Shown: positions 32,805 to 41,565 of the stretch, piece after piece | Position numbering within the stretch: the stretch's first letter is position 1 | How the letters are laid out: each line of letters begins with the position of its first letter | Origin: Chryseobacterium sp. 18061 | Lineage (GTDB): Bacteria; Pseudomonadota; Gammaproteobacteria; Enterobacterales; Enterobacteriaceae | NCBI GenBank assembly: GCA_902706205.1 | Contig: CACSKA010000001.1 | Location: 735,420-799,419, forward strand | Reading direction: 5' to 3' | Length of the DNA stretch: 64,000 nt | The notes under the pieces: model-generated | Database searches by the model: none | What the model saw: only the letters and a program-made list of their open reading frames with translations | Told to the model about the DNA's origin: nothing | Translations under genes and position numbers: made by a program

Positions 32805-32828
32805 AAACCACCTTCGGGTGGTTTTTTT
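32805..32828 (+). terminator. Rho-independent terminator after leuZ
   Basis: AAACCACC pairs with GGTGGTTT around a TTCG tetraloop, followed by T residues. Confidence 0.9.
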
Positions 32829-32884
32829 GTATTTGCGATCCTGATGTTCTATCTTCAACACACTTCCAACACGAGTAATCAGCG

Positions 32885-33550
32885 ATGAAAACCGGACCGT
32901 TAAACGAAAGCGAACTTGAGTGGCTGGACGACGTCCTGGCACGCTATGGCAACGAGCAGGCCGTGATGGATGTGTCTGAACTGGACGGCATGCTGACGGC
33001 TATTCTTTCATCCCCGGTTGATATTGAGCCTGCTGAGTGGATGCTGGCGATGTGGGGTGGGGCTGATTACGTACCACGCTGGGCCAATGATCGCGAGCGG
33101 GACCGTTTCGTGAATCTCACCTTGCAGCATATGGATGATGTCGGTGAACGTCTGGGCGATTATCCGGATCAGTATGAACCTCTGTTCGGCACCCGCGAAG
33201 AAGAAGGTCAGGAAATCACTATCGTTGAAGAGTGGTGCTTTGGTTACATGCGCGGCGTGGCTTTAAGCGACTGGTCGGCACTGCCGGAAAGTTTGCAGCC
33301 ACAGTTAGACGCGATTGCCCTACACGGCAGCGAAGAGAATTTCTCGCGAATCGAAGTGCTGACCGCTGAAGAATATGTGGCGAGCGTCGATTTACTGAAA
33401 CCTGCGGCGCTCACGCTCTGCCATTACTGGCTGGATAATCAGCAAGCGGCTCCAGTACAGCAGCCAATTAAGAATGAAATCAAAATTGGCCGCAACGATC
33501 CATGTCCTTGCGGTAGCGGAAAGAAATACAAAAGCTGCTGTCTGAAATAA
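32885..33550 (+). CDS. yecA: YecA, SEC-C zinc-motif protein
   Basis: YecA is a UPF0149 family protein whose C-terminal SEC-C motif binds metal and, in E. coli, is linked to SecA or ribosome-associated activity. The 221 residues have the UPF0149 helical domain (about 1-190) and end [17 protein letters not shown] with the CxC and CC ligands. It starts 4 bases after TAATCAGCG, with modest ribosome binding signals. Confidence 0.94.
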   Translation: MKTGPLNESELEWLDDVLARYGNEQAVMDVSELDGMLTAILSSPVDIEPAEWMLAMWGGADYVPRWANDRERDRFVNLTLQHMDDVGERLGDYPDQYEPLFGTREEEGQEITIVEEWCFGYMRGVALSDWSALPESLQPQLDAIALHGSEENFSRIEVLTAEEYVASVDLLKPAALTLCHYWLDNQQAAPVQQPIKNEIKIGRNDPCPCGSGKKYKSCCLK

Positions 33551-33555
33551 GTCAT

Positions 33556-33580
33556 AAAAAAGGCCCGAAAGGGCCTTTTT
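33556..33580. terminator. Bidirectional terminator between yecA and the DUF4156 gene
   Basis: AAAAAGGCCC pairs perfectly with GGGCCTTTTT around GAAA. It lies between two convergent stops. Confidence 0.9.
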
Positions 33581-33581
33581 A

Positions 33582-33941
33582 TTATTCCGGGCAATGATAA
33601 ACATTGCCGCTTAGCGTCACGTTGGTCTGCTGCATACTACCGCTCCCTTTCCAGGCGCTGCCGGTCTGGCCCGCGCGCTGTGTAATAATCGACACCACGT
33701 TCCCGCCCATATTCGCGGCCTGGTTTTTCAGGTCATTACGCGCGCCAGTTTCCAGATTGCTGTTCGACGTCCAGCCGCCGGTGAAGAAATTCCCCTGGCT
33801 GCCGGTAATGTCTCCGAGGAATTTACACTCTTTTCCCGGCTCGTTCGTGCTGACGCGAACCCGGCTGGCATTGGAATTCGCATTCGTGGCACTACAACCT
33901 GCCAGGGTCATCATTAGCAGGATAAGGGATAATTTTTTCAT
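33582..33941 (-). CDS. DUF4156 family lipoprotein
   Basis: This 119-residue predicted lipoprotein has a signal peptide MKKLSLILLMMTLAGC with the modified Cys at 16. The mature domain (CKFLGDITGSQGN, ARNDLKNQAANMGGNVVSI and a final YHCPE) places it in DUF4156, the family of E. coli YjeI. The function is unknown. The start at 33941 is preferred over 33974 because it begins with the signal peptide. It is absent at this site in E. coli K-12. Confidence 0.85.
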   Translation of the reverse strand: MKKLSLILLMMTLAGCSATNANSNASRVRVSTNEPGKECKFLGDITGSQGNFFTGGWTSNSNLETGARNDLKNQAANMGGNVVSIITQRAGQTGSAWKGSGSMQQTNVTLSGNVYHCPE

Positions 33942-34155
33942 GATATTTTCTGTCTGAAGTAATAAACAGCGCAAGATTACGCCAGGAGAAAATAAGCTGT
34001 ACAGGAAAAGTCTTAATGGATGAGGCTGACAGAAGAGTGATTGGGTATTTATTTAACTATGTTGAAATAGATGAGCGAATAAATATTAAGATGAAATGAG
34101 TTTGTTAATACCAGGGAGGATCTGGTGCCGAAGCACCAGATTTTATAGCCGAAGA

Positions 34156-35367
34156 TTAGCCGACAGCAGGCAGCATCCCAACCGCAATCGCGATTTGCAC
34201 CAGAATCACCGCCACGCCACAGCCAAATACCAGCCATAACGCAGGCGTTCCGCCGATAACGCGATAGGCTGCCTGAGGATGCTGCTGGCGGCTTTTCATC
34301 GTCAGCAACGACGGAATAATTAGCGCCAGAACGGCCAGCGCCACACCCGCGTAGCCTAGCGCCATCACGAAACCCTTCGGATAGAACAGTGCAAACGCCA
34401 GCGGTGGCAGGAAGGTAAACGCCCCGGTCTGAAGACGACCGCTGATGCTGTTTTTACGCTGAAACAGATCCGCCAGATAATCAAACAGCCCCAGCGCAAC
34501 GCCGAGGAAAGAAGTCGCCAGTGCCAAATCTGCAAACAGATGCACCGCCAGTTCCACATGCGGCGTTGCCACCACTTCGCGGATCGCCTCCAGCAAACCA
34601 TTCAGTCCTGCGTGGTCGCCCAGCAAGGCGTTGAAGACCGGCGATTCAATACTGCCGAGCGTCGCCAGCTGCCAGAAGATATACGCCACTAACGGAATGA
34701 AGCTGCCAATCACGAAAATCCGGCGCAGCTTACGCACATCACCCTTCATATAGCTGACGATACTCGGTACGCTGCCGTGGAAGCCAAACGAGGTGAAAAT
34801 CACCGGGATCGCAGAGAGCGCCAGGCCCTGTTGCAGCGGCAGCGTCAGCAGGTTTATCTGATGAATATGTGGCAGCAGCAGCGCCAGCATCAGGATCAGG
34901 AATACGATTTTGGCGCTGAACAGGAAGCGATTAAATAAATCTACCAACGCCGTGCCCATGCAAATCACGCCGCCGCCGATGGCGGTAAACAGCAGGACGC
35001 CCCCGGCAGGCGGCAGTTCGATGTTCAGCCATTGGCTGAGACTCGAGGCCAGCAGTTCACCGGCACCGCTGACATACGCCGCCGTCAGCGCGTACATCAG
35101 GAAAAGCATACTGAAGCCCGTCAACCATTGCCCGTAACGCCCAAGGTAACGCAACGCCAGCGACCCGAGCCCGGTATCGGCGGGGACGTGCTGATACACT
35201 TCCAGCAGCAACAGTGCGGTGTAGCACATCAGCGCCCACAGGCTCAACAGTAAAACCAGAGTGACGCCAAAGCCGACGCCCGCAGAGGCCAGCGGCATGG
35301 CCAACATCCCTGCGCCGATAGTGGTTCCGGCGACGATTAAAATACTCCCTACGGTGCGGTTCTTCAC
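34156..35367 (-). CDS. tyrP: TyrP, tyrosine-specific permease
   Basis: TyrP imports tyrosine by proton symport (HAAAP family). The 403 residues have 11 membrane helices and closely match E. coli TyrP, including [31 protein letters not shown] and [23 protein letters not shown] TyrR box lies 92 bases upstream, so regulation by TyrR is expected. yecH, found nearby in E. coli, was not seen. Confidence 0.95.
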   Translation of the reverse strand: MKNRTVGSILIVAGTTIGAGMLAMPLASAGVGFGVTLVLLLSLWALMCYTALLLLEVYQHVPADTGLGSLALRYLGRYGQWLTGFSMLFLMYALTAAYVSGAGELLASSLSQWLNIELPPAGGVLLFTAIGGGVICMGTALVDLFNRFLFSAKIVFLILMLALLLPHIHQINLLTLPLQQGLALSAIPVIFTSFGFHGSVPSIVSYMKGDVRKLRRIFVIGSFIPLVAYIFWQLATLGSIESPVFNALLGDHAGLNGLLEAIREVVATPHVELAVHLFADLALATSFLGVALGLFDYLADLFQRKNSISGRLQTGAFTFLPPLAFALFYPKGFVMALGYAGVALAVLALIIPSLLTMKSRQQHPQAAYRVIGGTPALWLVFGCGVAVILVQIAIAVGMLPAVG

Positions 35368-35458
35368 GCTTTCCTCTGTTATTCAGGATAGAGATGGCTA
35401 ATTATGCCGCGCAGGTTAGGGGAAAACCCGCAGCGCGTCAAATCTGAATTACAGTACT

Positions 35459-35476
35459 TGTAACGTTATATTTACG
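35459..35476. promoter_or_regulatory. TyrR box upstream of tyrP
   Basis: TGTAACGTTATATTTACG fits the TyrR consensus TGTAAA-N6-TTTACA with two mismatches. E. coli tyrP has adjacent strong and weak boxes; a second box was not clear here. Confidence 0.7.
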
Positions 35477-35529
35477 GCTTGGCGGGACCACAGCATTCAG
35501 GATGCTGGCGGGATTATACAAGGGGCGTA

Positions 35530-35573
35530 ATAAAATCTGGCCGCTAGCGGAATTGAAAACCGGTAGCGGCCAG
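35530..35573 (-). terminator. Terminator after fdnGHI
   Basis: CTGGCCGCTA (35537-35546) pairs with TAGCGGCCAG (35564-35573). On the minus strand the stem is followed by ATTTTA. Confidence 0.7.
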
Positions 35574-35595
35574 AAGGAGGCGGGAGTGAGGAGAC

Positions 35596-36252
35596 TTAAC
35601 GTCCTTCAGTCCCTGCTTTCTTCGCTTCCTGCGCTTCTACCTCCTGATACCAGCGAGGGTGATGTTTCTGCGCCCAGCGGCGGCTGACTTTACCGACCAC
35701 CATGCCTTTAATCGATCCCTTAACCCAGAACGCCATATACATATGGATAAGGATGGCGTGGATCAGAATAATGGCGACGGTGGCATGAATCAGCAGGCTA
35801 TAGCGCACGACTTTTATCGGGAAGAAGTCGGCGAAATAAGGTCGCCAGATAATCACTCCGGTTACCATCAGCACGAATATCATGCTCATAATGGTCCAGA
35901 ACATCATCTTCTGCCCGGCGTTATATTTACCGACTTTGGCGACCTTATGTTCATTGCCTTTCAGCACTTCAACAATACCTTTTAACCACGGTATATCGTG
36001 TTTATCAGGAATGTTGTGCTTTACAAAGCGCGCGAACATAAACATCAGCGCCACGAAAATCAGCACCCCAAAGAACGGGTGCAAAATACGTCCCATCTGT
36101 GGCGTACCGAAGGTTTCCGTCAACCACTGCAGCGTCGGAAAGAACAACGCGATGCCGGAGAGCGACACAAGGAAGAAACAGATAACCACCGTCCAGTGAC
36201 AGGCGCGGTCGATAAATTTCGTCCTGACGATCATCTTGCTCTTCTTAGTCAT
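35596..36252 (-). CDS. fdnI: FdnI, cytochrome b556 of formate dehydrogenase-N
   Basis: FdnI anchors formate dehydrogenase-N in the inner membrane and passes electrons through two b hemes to menaquinone. The 218 residues have four helices, with haem-ligand histidines such as [16 protein letters not shown] and [10 protein letters not shown]. The resemblance is to FdnI rather than FdoI. The ATG at 36252 is chosen by alignment and overlaps fdnH by 8 bases. Confidence 0.93.
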   Translation of the reverse strand: MTKKSKMIVRTKFIDRACHWTVVICFFLVSLSGIALFFPTLQWLTETFGTPQMGRILHPFFGVLIFVALMFMFARFVKHNIPDKHDIPWLKGIVEVLKGNEHKVAKVGKYNAGQKMMFWTIMSMIFVLMVTGVIIWRPYFADFFPIKVVRYSLLIHATVAIILIHAILIHMYMAFWVKGSIKGMVVGKVSRRWAQKHHPRWYQEVEAQEAKKAGTEGR

Positions 36253-37129
36253 GATGCTCTTCCTCGTCTTCATCCACCTCTTCGTTGGGTCCAATTCCCA
36301 CGTAGTGGAAAATCAGCCCGGCAAAGGTCGCAATAAAGCCTGCCGCCGCCAGCGGTTTGAGTAACCCCTTCCACAAACTGATAGGGGTATCAATTTGTGG
36401 ATCTTTTGGCAGGTTGTGATACAGCTCCGGTTGGTCCGAATGGTGCAGCACATACATCACGTGCGTGCCGCCAACGCCCTGCGGGTTGTAGAGGCCCGCC
36501 TGAGGATATCCTCGCTTTTTCAGCTTCGCGACGCGTTCGTCAGCCACTTCCAGCATCTCTTTTTTGCTGCCAAAGTGAATGGCGCCAGTCGGGCAGGTTT
36601 TCACGCAGGCGGGCTCCTGGCCCACACTCACGCGATCCACGCACAGCGTGCATTTGTAGACGCGGTTATCCTCTTTGTTCAGACGTGGAATGTTGAACGG
36701 GCAACCGGCGATGCAGTAACCGCAGCCAATACAGTGTTCCGACTGAAAATCGACGATGCCGTTGGCATACTGAATGATGGCCCCGGCGGAAGGGCAGGCT
36801 TTCAGGCAGCCCGGATCCGCGCAGTGCATACAGCCATCCTTGCGGATAAGCCATTCCAGTTTGCCGTTCTGCGTCGTTTCGCTAAAGCGCATCAGCGTCC
36901 AGGATTTGGCGCTCAGGTCCGCAGGGTTGTCATACACCCCGACGCAGTGGCCGATGTCATCGCGGATATCGTTCCACTCTGAACACGCGACCTGGCAAGC
37001 CTTGCAGCCGATACAGCTGGAGACATCGATTAGCTTGGCGACTTCTTCCTTGTAGTCACGCGCCTGAGGCGGTGGCGTCATGGCGTTAGTGGCCGAACGC
37101 TTGAGAATATCCTGAGATTGCATGGACAT
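36245..37129 (-). CDS. fdnH: FdnH, iron-sulfur subunit of formate dehydrogenase-N
   Basis: FdnH carries four 4Fe-4S clusters between FdnG and FdnI. The 294 residues show four Cys clusters ([38 protein letters not shown], and CTLC with CVKTCP) and a C-terminal membrane helix near 258-282. It lies 11 bases after fdnG and equals E. coli FdnH in length. Confidence 0.95.
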   Translation of the reverse strand: MSMQSQDILKRSATNAMTPPPQARDYKEEVAKLIDVSSCIGCKACQVACSEWNDIRDDIGHCVGVYDNPADLSAKSWTLMRFSETTQNGKLEWLIRKDGCMHCADPGCLKACPSAGAIIQYANGIVDFQSEHCIGCGYCIAGCPFNIPRLNKEDNRVYKCTLCVDRVSVGQEPACVKTCPTGAIHFGSKKEMLEVADERVAKLKKRGYPQAGLYNPQGVGGTHVMYVLHHSDQPELYHNLPKDPQIDTPISLWKGLLKPLAAAGFIATFAGLIFHYVGIGPNEEVDEDEEEHHD

Positions 37130-37140
37130 GAGTTCGCTCC

Positions 37141-40100
37141 TTATGCCTTCTCAATGTTGACCAGAAACGCCTTGTACTCTGGCGTTTGTGAGTTGGCATC
37201 ACCCACCGATGGCGTCAGGGTGTTCGCGAGATAGCCTTTACGCGCCGTCCCCTCAAAGCCCCAGTGCAGCGGAATACCGACGGTTTCCACTTCTTGCCCG
37301 CCCGCCTGCAAAGTCCGCACACGTTGGGTCACTACCGCTTTGGCCCGGATAAAGCCACGCTTACTGCTGACTTTCACCGTATCGCCGTTGGCAATGCCTT
37401 TGCTCTGGGCCAGCTTCTCACTGATTTCCACAAACTGTTCTGGCTGCATGATAGCGTTAAGCCGTGCGTGCTTGGTCCAGGTATGGAAATGCTCGGTCAG
37501 GCGATAGGTTGTGCCCACATAAGGGAACGCTTTGCGCTCGCCCATGCGTTTTGCGTCGGCGTCGAACAGCCGTGCGGCCGGGTTAGAGATGACGTTCGGG
37601 TGCAGCGGGTTAGTCCCCAGCGGCGTTTCAAACGGTTCATAGTGTTCCGGGAACGGACCTTCAGCCATTTTGTCGAGCGCAAACAGTCGACCGACCCCTT
37701 CCGGTTGCATGATAAATGGCCCGACGCCACTGCCGGGTGCGGCGGTGTTGTAGTCCGGGATATCGTTGCCAACCCATTTTGTGCCGTTCCACTCGATCAA
37801 CATCCGTTTCGCATCCCACGGTTTCCCTTGCGGGTCAGCGGAGGCGCGGTTGTAGATGATGCGACGGTTGAGTGGCCATGCCCAAGCCCATCCGAGGGTA
37901 TTACCCAGTCCGGACGGATCGCTGTTATCGCGGTTAGCCATCTGATTACCGTGACGTGTCCAGCTCCCGCTCCATATCCAACAACCTGAAGAAGTCGAAC
38001 CGTCGTCGCGCAGTTGGGCAAAGGAATCCAGCAGTTCGCCTTTTTTCACCAGCAATTTGCCATCGGCGTCAACGATATCGGCAAGCGCGTAGCCGTTGCT
38101 CTCTTTAGCCACTTCTTCCGATTCAGGCTTGTCCGGCAACGTGTAGTTCCACGTCATATTGAGTACTGGCTCGCTGGCTGTACCGCCCTGGTCGCGGTAA
38201 AGCGTGCGCAGGTTATGGTAGAGACCGGCCAGGATTTCGCCATCATTCCGGGCTTCCCCTGGCGCATCAGCGCCTTTCCAGTGCCACTGCATCCAGCGTC
38301 CGGAGTTGACGATAGAACCATCTTCTTCCGCGAAGCAGGTGGAGGGCAGACGGAATACCTCAGTCTGAATTTGCGCGGGATCGACGTCGTTGGATTCGCC
38401 GTGGTTCTGCCAGAAGTTTGAGGTTTCTGTCACCAGCGGATCAATCACCACCAGATACTTCAGCTTGCTGAGAGAGGCGACCACTTTGTTCTTGTCCGGG
38501 AACGAGGCGACCGGGTTAAAGCCCTGGCAGATGTAGCCATTGACTTCACCTTTGTCCATCATGTCGAAATACTTCAGTACGTCGTAGGCCTGGTCCCATT
38601 TTGGCAACCAGTCATAGCCCCACTGATTGTCTGCACGCGCGGCATCACCCCAGAAAGTCTTCATCAGGCTGACAAAGAATTTCGGGTAGTTGCCCCAATA
38701 GTTGACCTGATTAGGCTGAGTCGCTTTTGGTGTGTTGGCGTCCAGATAGCTCTCGAGGCTGCTCTGCGCGTCTTTCGGCAGCGTCAGATAACCCGGCAGG
38801 CTGGTGGACAGCAGGCCTAAATCGGTCAACCCCTGAATATTGGAGTGTCCGCGCAGGGCGTTCACGCCGCCACCCGCCATTCCCATATTGCCCAGCAGCA
38901 GCTGGATCATGGCCATAGTACGAATATTCTGTGAACCCACGGAGTGCTGAGTCCAGCCAAGTGCATACAGGAAGGTCGTGGTGCGATCGGCAGCGCTGGT
39001 TGAGGCCAGCACCTCGCAGACCTTCAGGAAATCTTCCTGTGGCGTGCCGCAGATATGCTCAACCACGTCCGGCGTATAGCGGGAGACATGCTCTTTGAGC
39101 AGATTCCATACGCAGCGAGGGTGAGTCAGTGTATCGTCACGTTTAGCAAAGCCGTTTTCGTCGAACTGATAGTTCCAGGTCGTTTTGTCGTACTGACGTT
39201 TTTCTGCGTCATAGCCACTGAACAGGCCATCATCGAAGCTGAAGTCGTCGCGTACCAGTAGCGCGGCATTGGTATAGCTTTTGACGTATTCGGCGTTGAT
39301 TTTACCTTGGGTGATCAGGTACAGAATAACGCCCGACAGGAAAGTAATGTCGGTACCGGAACGAATTGGTGCATAGATATCGGCCACCGAAGCCGTGCGG
39401 GTAAAGCGCGGATCGACCACAATCAGCGTGGCGTCATTGTTGTTTTTGGCTTCCATCGCCCAGCGGAAACCGACCGGGTGGGCTTCAGCGGCGTTGCCGC
39501 CCATTACCATCACTACGTTGGCGTTTTTGATATCAACCCAGTGGTTGGTCATCGCACCGCGACCAAATGTTGGAGCAAGACTTGCTACCGTTGGTCCGTG
39601 TCAGACGCGTGCCTGGTTATCTACCGCTAACATGCCCAGTGAACGGGCAAACTTTTGTGTCAGCATGCCGCTTTCGTTGCTAGAAGCGGAAGCGCACAGC
39701 ATGCCGGTGGAGAGCCAGCGGTTTACGGTCACATTCTGCGCGTTCTTCTCAATGAAGTTGGCGTCGCGATCCTCTTTCATCAGGCGGGCAATGCGCGAGA
39801 AGGCGTCATCCCAGCTGATGCGCTGCCACTTATCGGAACCTGGCGCGCGGTATTCAGGGTAACGTAGACGATTTTCACTGTGGACGTAGTCCAGCAGGCC
39901 TGCGCCTTTCGGGCAAAGTGCCCCTTGGTTTACCGGATGATCCGGGTCCCCTTCAATATGGAAAATGCTGGATTTGGCGTTTTTCGCGCCATCACCCAGG
40001 CTGTACATCAACAATCCACAGCCTACGGAACAATAAGTACAGGTATTGCGAGTCTCTTTCGCACGCAGCAGTTTGTAGTTGCGTACTTCTGCAAGAGCTG

Positions 40101-40188
40101 CTGTTGGGGCAAAGCCCAGCATCGCAGCCGTCGTACCTGCCATTCCGCCGGCGCAGATTTTAAAAAATTTTCTGCGACTGACTTCCAT
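37141..40188 (-). CDS. fdnG: FdnG, selenocysteine formate dehydrogenase-N catalytic subunit
   Basis: FdnG oxidises formate to CO2 in the periplasm with bis-MGD molybdenum, a 4Fe-4S cluster and selenocysteine. The gene is read through an in-frame TGA at 39601-39603 (residue 196), giving 1015 residues, the same length and position as E. coli FdnG U196. The N-terminus has a twin-arginine signal (SRRKFFK). The cluster ligands CTYCSVGCG follow, and [21 protein letters not shown] comes directly after the Sec. Two frames (39601-40188 and 37141-39552) would be called if Sec were ignored. FNR and NarL-like sites lie upstream. In K-12 this operon is elsewhere (near narU). Confidence 0.96.
39572..39603 (-). 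promoter_or_regulatory. Selenocysteine UGA and SECIS-like hairpin of fdnG
   Basis: The UGA at 39601-39603 is followed 12 bases later on the minus strand by GGTAGCAAGTCTTGCTCC (39572-39589). This folds as an AGCAA/TTGCT stem with a small loop, as needed for SelB-directed Sec insertion. Confidence 0.85.
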
Positions 40189-40250
40189 CGTAACCTCATT
40201 GTTATGACGTATTTACGAGGATGAAAATAGCAGCTAAAGGAGGGGTAATA

Positions 40251-40264
40251 TTGAGTGAAATCAA
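40251..40264. promoter_or_regulatory. FNR box of fdnGHI
   Basis: TTGAGTGAAATCAA fits TTGAT-N4-ATCAA with one mismatch, centred 70 bases upstream of the fdnG start, compatible with a class II FNR promoter. FNR activation of fdnG is known in E. coli. Confidence 0.8.
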
Positions 40265-40288
40265 TTCGCTAACGAATGGTTATGGGTA

Positions 40289-40304
40289 TAGCCCTTAAGG
40301 GGTG
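40289..40304. promoter_or_regulatory. NarL 7-2-7 site of fdnGHI
   Basis: TAGCCCT-TA-AGGGGTG is a near-palindromic pair of NarL heptamers (TACYYMT type), 39 bases upstream of the FNR box centre. It fits nitrate induction through NarL. Confidence 0.65.
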
Positions 40305-40395
40305 TCGGGGGGCGCCATTCATTAACTATTTAGGGTATGTCGGCGGTTACGCTGGGGGGTAGGGTGAGGTAATGGGTAATAATCCCATGTCAATA

Positions 40396-40423
40396 AATGA
40401 AGGGGCAGCGGAGACCCGCTGCC
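40396..40423 (-). terminator. Terminator after ftnA
   Basis: A perfect stem GGCAGCGG/CCGCTGCC with an AGAC loop (40404-40423) is followed on the minus strand by CCTTCATTT. It lies 10 bases past the ftnA stop. Confidence 0.6.
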
Positions 40424-40432
40424 AGCAGAATA

Positions 40433-40930
40433 TTAATTTTGTGTATCGAGGGTCGCCAACTCTTTATCAATGAAGTACAGACCTTCACCGCTTTTACCGG
40501 CCAGAGACAGTTTATCGAGAACGGATTTAAACAGCTTTTCTTCTTCGTGCTGCTCGGCCACGTACCACTGCAGGAAATTAAAGGTTGGATAATCCTGGTT
40601 GGTCATCGCCGCATGTGCCAGTTCGTTAATTTTACGCGTGATCAGCTGCTCGTGTTCATAGGTCGCACGGAACAGTTCATCCAGTGATGCATATTCGGCA
40701 AACGGAGATTCGATGGTGCTAATACGCGGCAGGCTACCGGTGTCAGTCAAATAATCGAACAGGCGCTGCATATGGGTCATCTCTTCCTGGGCGTGACGGC
40801 GCAGAAACGCGGCTGCACCCTCAAAGCTATGATAGCTGCACCATGCGCTCATCTGCTGATACAGCAGAGAGGAGGAGAGTTCCAGATTCATTTGCTCATT
40901 GAGTTGGTCGATCATTTCCGTTTTTAGCAT
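40433..40930 (-). CDS. ftnA: FtnA, iron-storage ferritin
   Basis: FtnA stores iron as a 24-mer shell. At 165 residues it equals E. coli FtnA. The ferroxidase ligands E17, E50 and H53 ([12 protein letters not shown]) and the later [10 protein letters not shown] segment are present, so it should oxidise Fe(II). AGCATAGG-type spacing before the ATG is ordinary. It is separated from ftnB by an accessory block. Confidence 0.95.
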   Translation of the reverse strand: MLKTEMIDQLNEQMNLELSSSLLYQQMSAWCSYHSFEGAAAFLRRHAQEEMTHMQRLFDYLTDTGSLPRISTIESPFAEYASLDELFRATYEHEQLITRKINELAHAAMTNQDYPTFNFLQWYVAEQHEEEKLFKSVLDKLSLAGKSGEGLYFIDKELATLDTQN

Positions 40931-41081
40931 AGGTGCTCCGTCATATTAGGCTCAGGGGAAATACGCCGAAACTATAATTTGTAATTAACTTATTTGCAAA
41001 AGGTAAAATAAAAAATAAATAATGTTAAATGCAAATGGGAATAAAACGCATTGCAGCTATTAAATAATGAAATGAGAATAA

Positions 41082-41117
41082 TTATAATTCACTGCCGGCG
41101 TTATTTATCCGGCAGTG
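41082..41117 (-). terminator. Terminator after the yecR-like gene
   Basis: CACTGCCGG (41090-41098) pairs with CCGGCAGTG (41109-41117). AATTATAATT follows on the minus strand. Confidence 0.6.
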
Positions 41118-41121
41118 AAAA

Positions 41122-41460
41122 TTACCAATAATTTGTAGAAGGGGTTTGGGTAACGGCGATGCCGCGGCACTGATATTGAATGGTGACACTTTGATTCATG
41201 CACAGCGATCCGCTGGTGACGGTGCAGGTGGTGACGGGCTGACCGTATGCAAAAGCCGTAGCATAGCCCATCTGTTGGCACTGTTTGGTGGCGGTGCCGT
41301 TAGCGACATAGTCGTCGGTAGTGGCTGACTGCAATGGCGCCTGGCCATAGGTAAGACGTACGATGCCGCTGGTGGCATCCACATCGGTGACGTTAGCCTG
41401 ACGGTGCACCGTACAGGCGGAAAGCGCTATCGCCGCGGCGACAGGGATGAGTTTGTTCAT
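41122..41460 (-). CDS. yecR: YecR-like lipoprotein
   Basis: This 112-residue predicted lipoprotein has signal MNKLIPVAAAIALSAC and a modified Cys at 16. The mature domain has four further Cys and the blocks SGIVRLTYGQAPLQ and SLCMNQSVTIQYQCRGIAV. Position next to ftnA, size and pattern match E. coli YecR, which belongs to the FlhDC regulon; no sigma-28 or FlhDC site was found upstream here. The function is unknown. Confidence 0.75.
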   Translation of the reverse strand: MNKLIPVAAAIALSACTVHRQANVTDVDATSGIVRLTYGQAPLQSATTDDYVANGTATKQCQQMGYATAFAYGQPVTTCTVTSGSLCMNQSVTIQYQCRGIAVTQTPSTNYW

Positions 41461-41565
41461 GGCTCACTCTGCGTAATAGTCCTGCGTGCCATCTTAGCGT
41501 GCAGGCATAAAGGCAATGCCCTGAATAGCCGACACAATCGCCCTCAGTTTTCGCTACCGCCGATG

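Noticed and set aside
32622..32888. 88-codon frame across the tRNA operon
   Set aside because: It runs through tRNA-Cys and tRNA-Leu and into the terminator, so it is accidental.
39601..39603. Apparent nonsense codon splitting fdnG
   Set aside because: The TGA is at the conserved selenocysteine position and is followed by a SECIS-like hairpin, so this is not a mutation.
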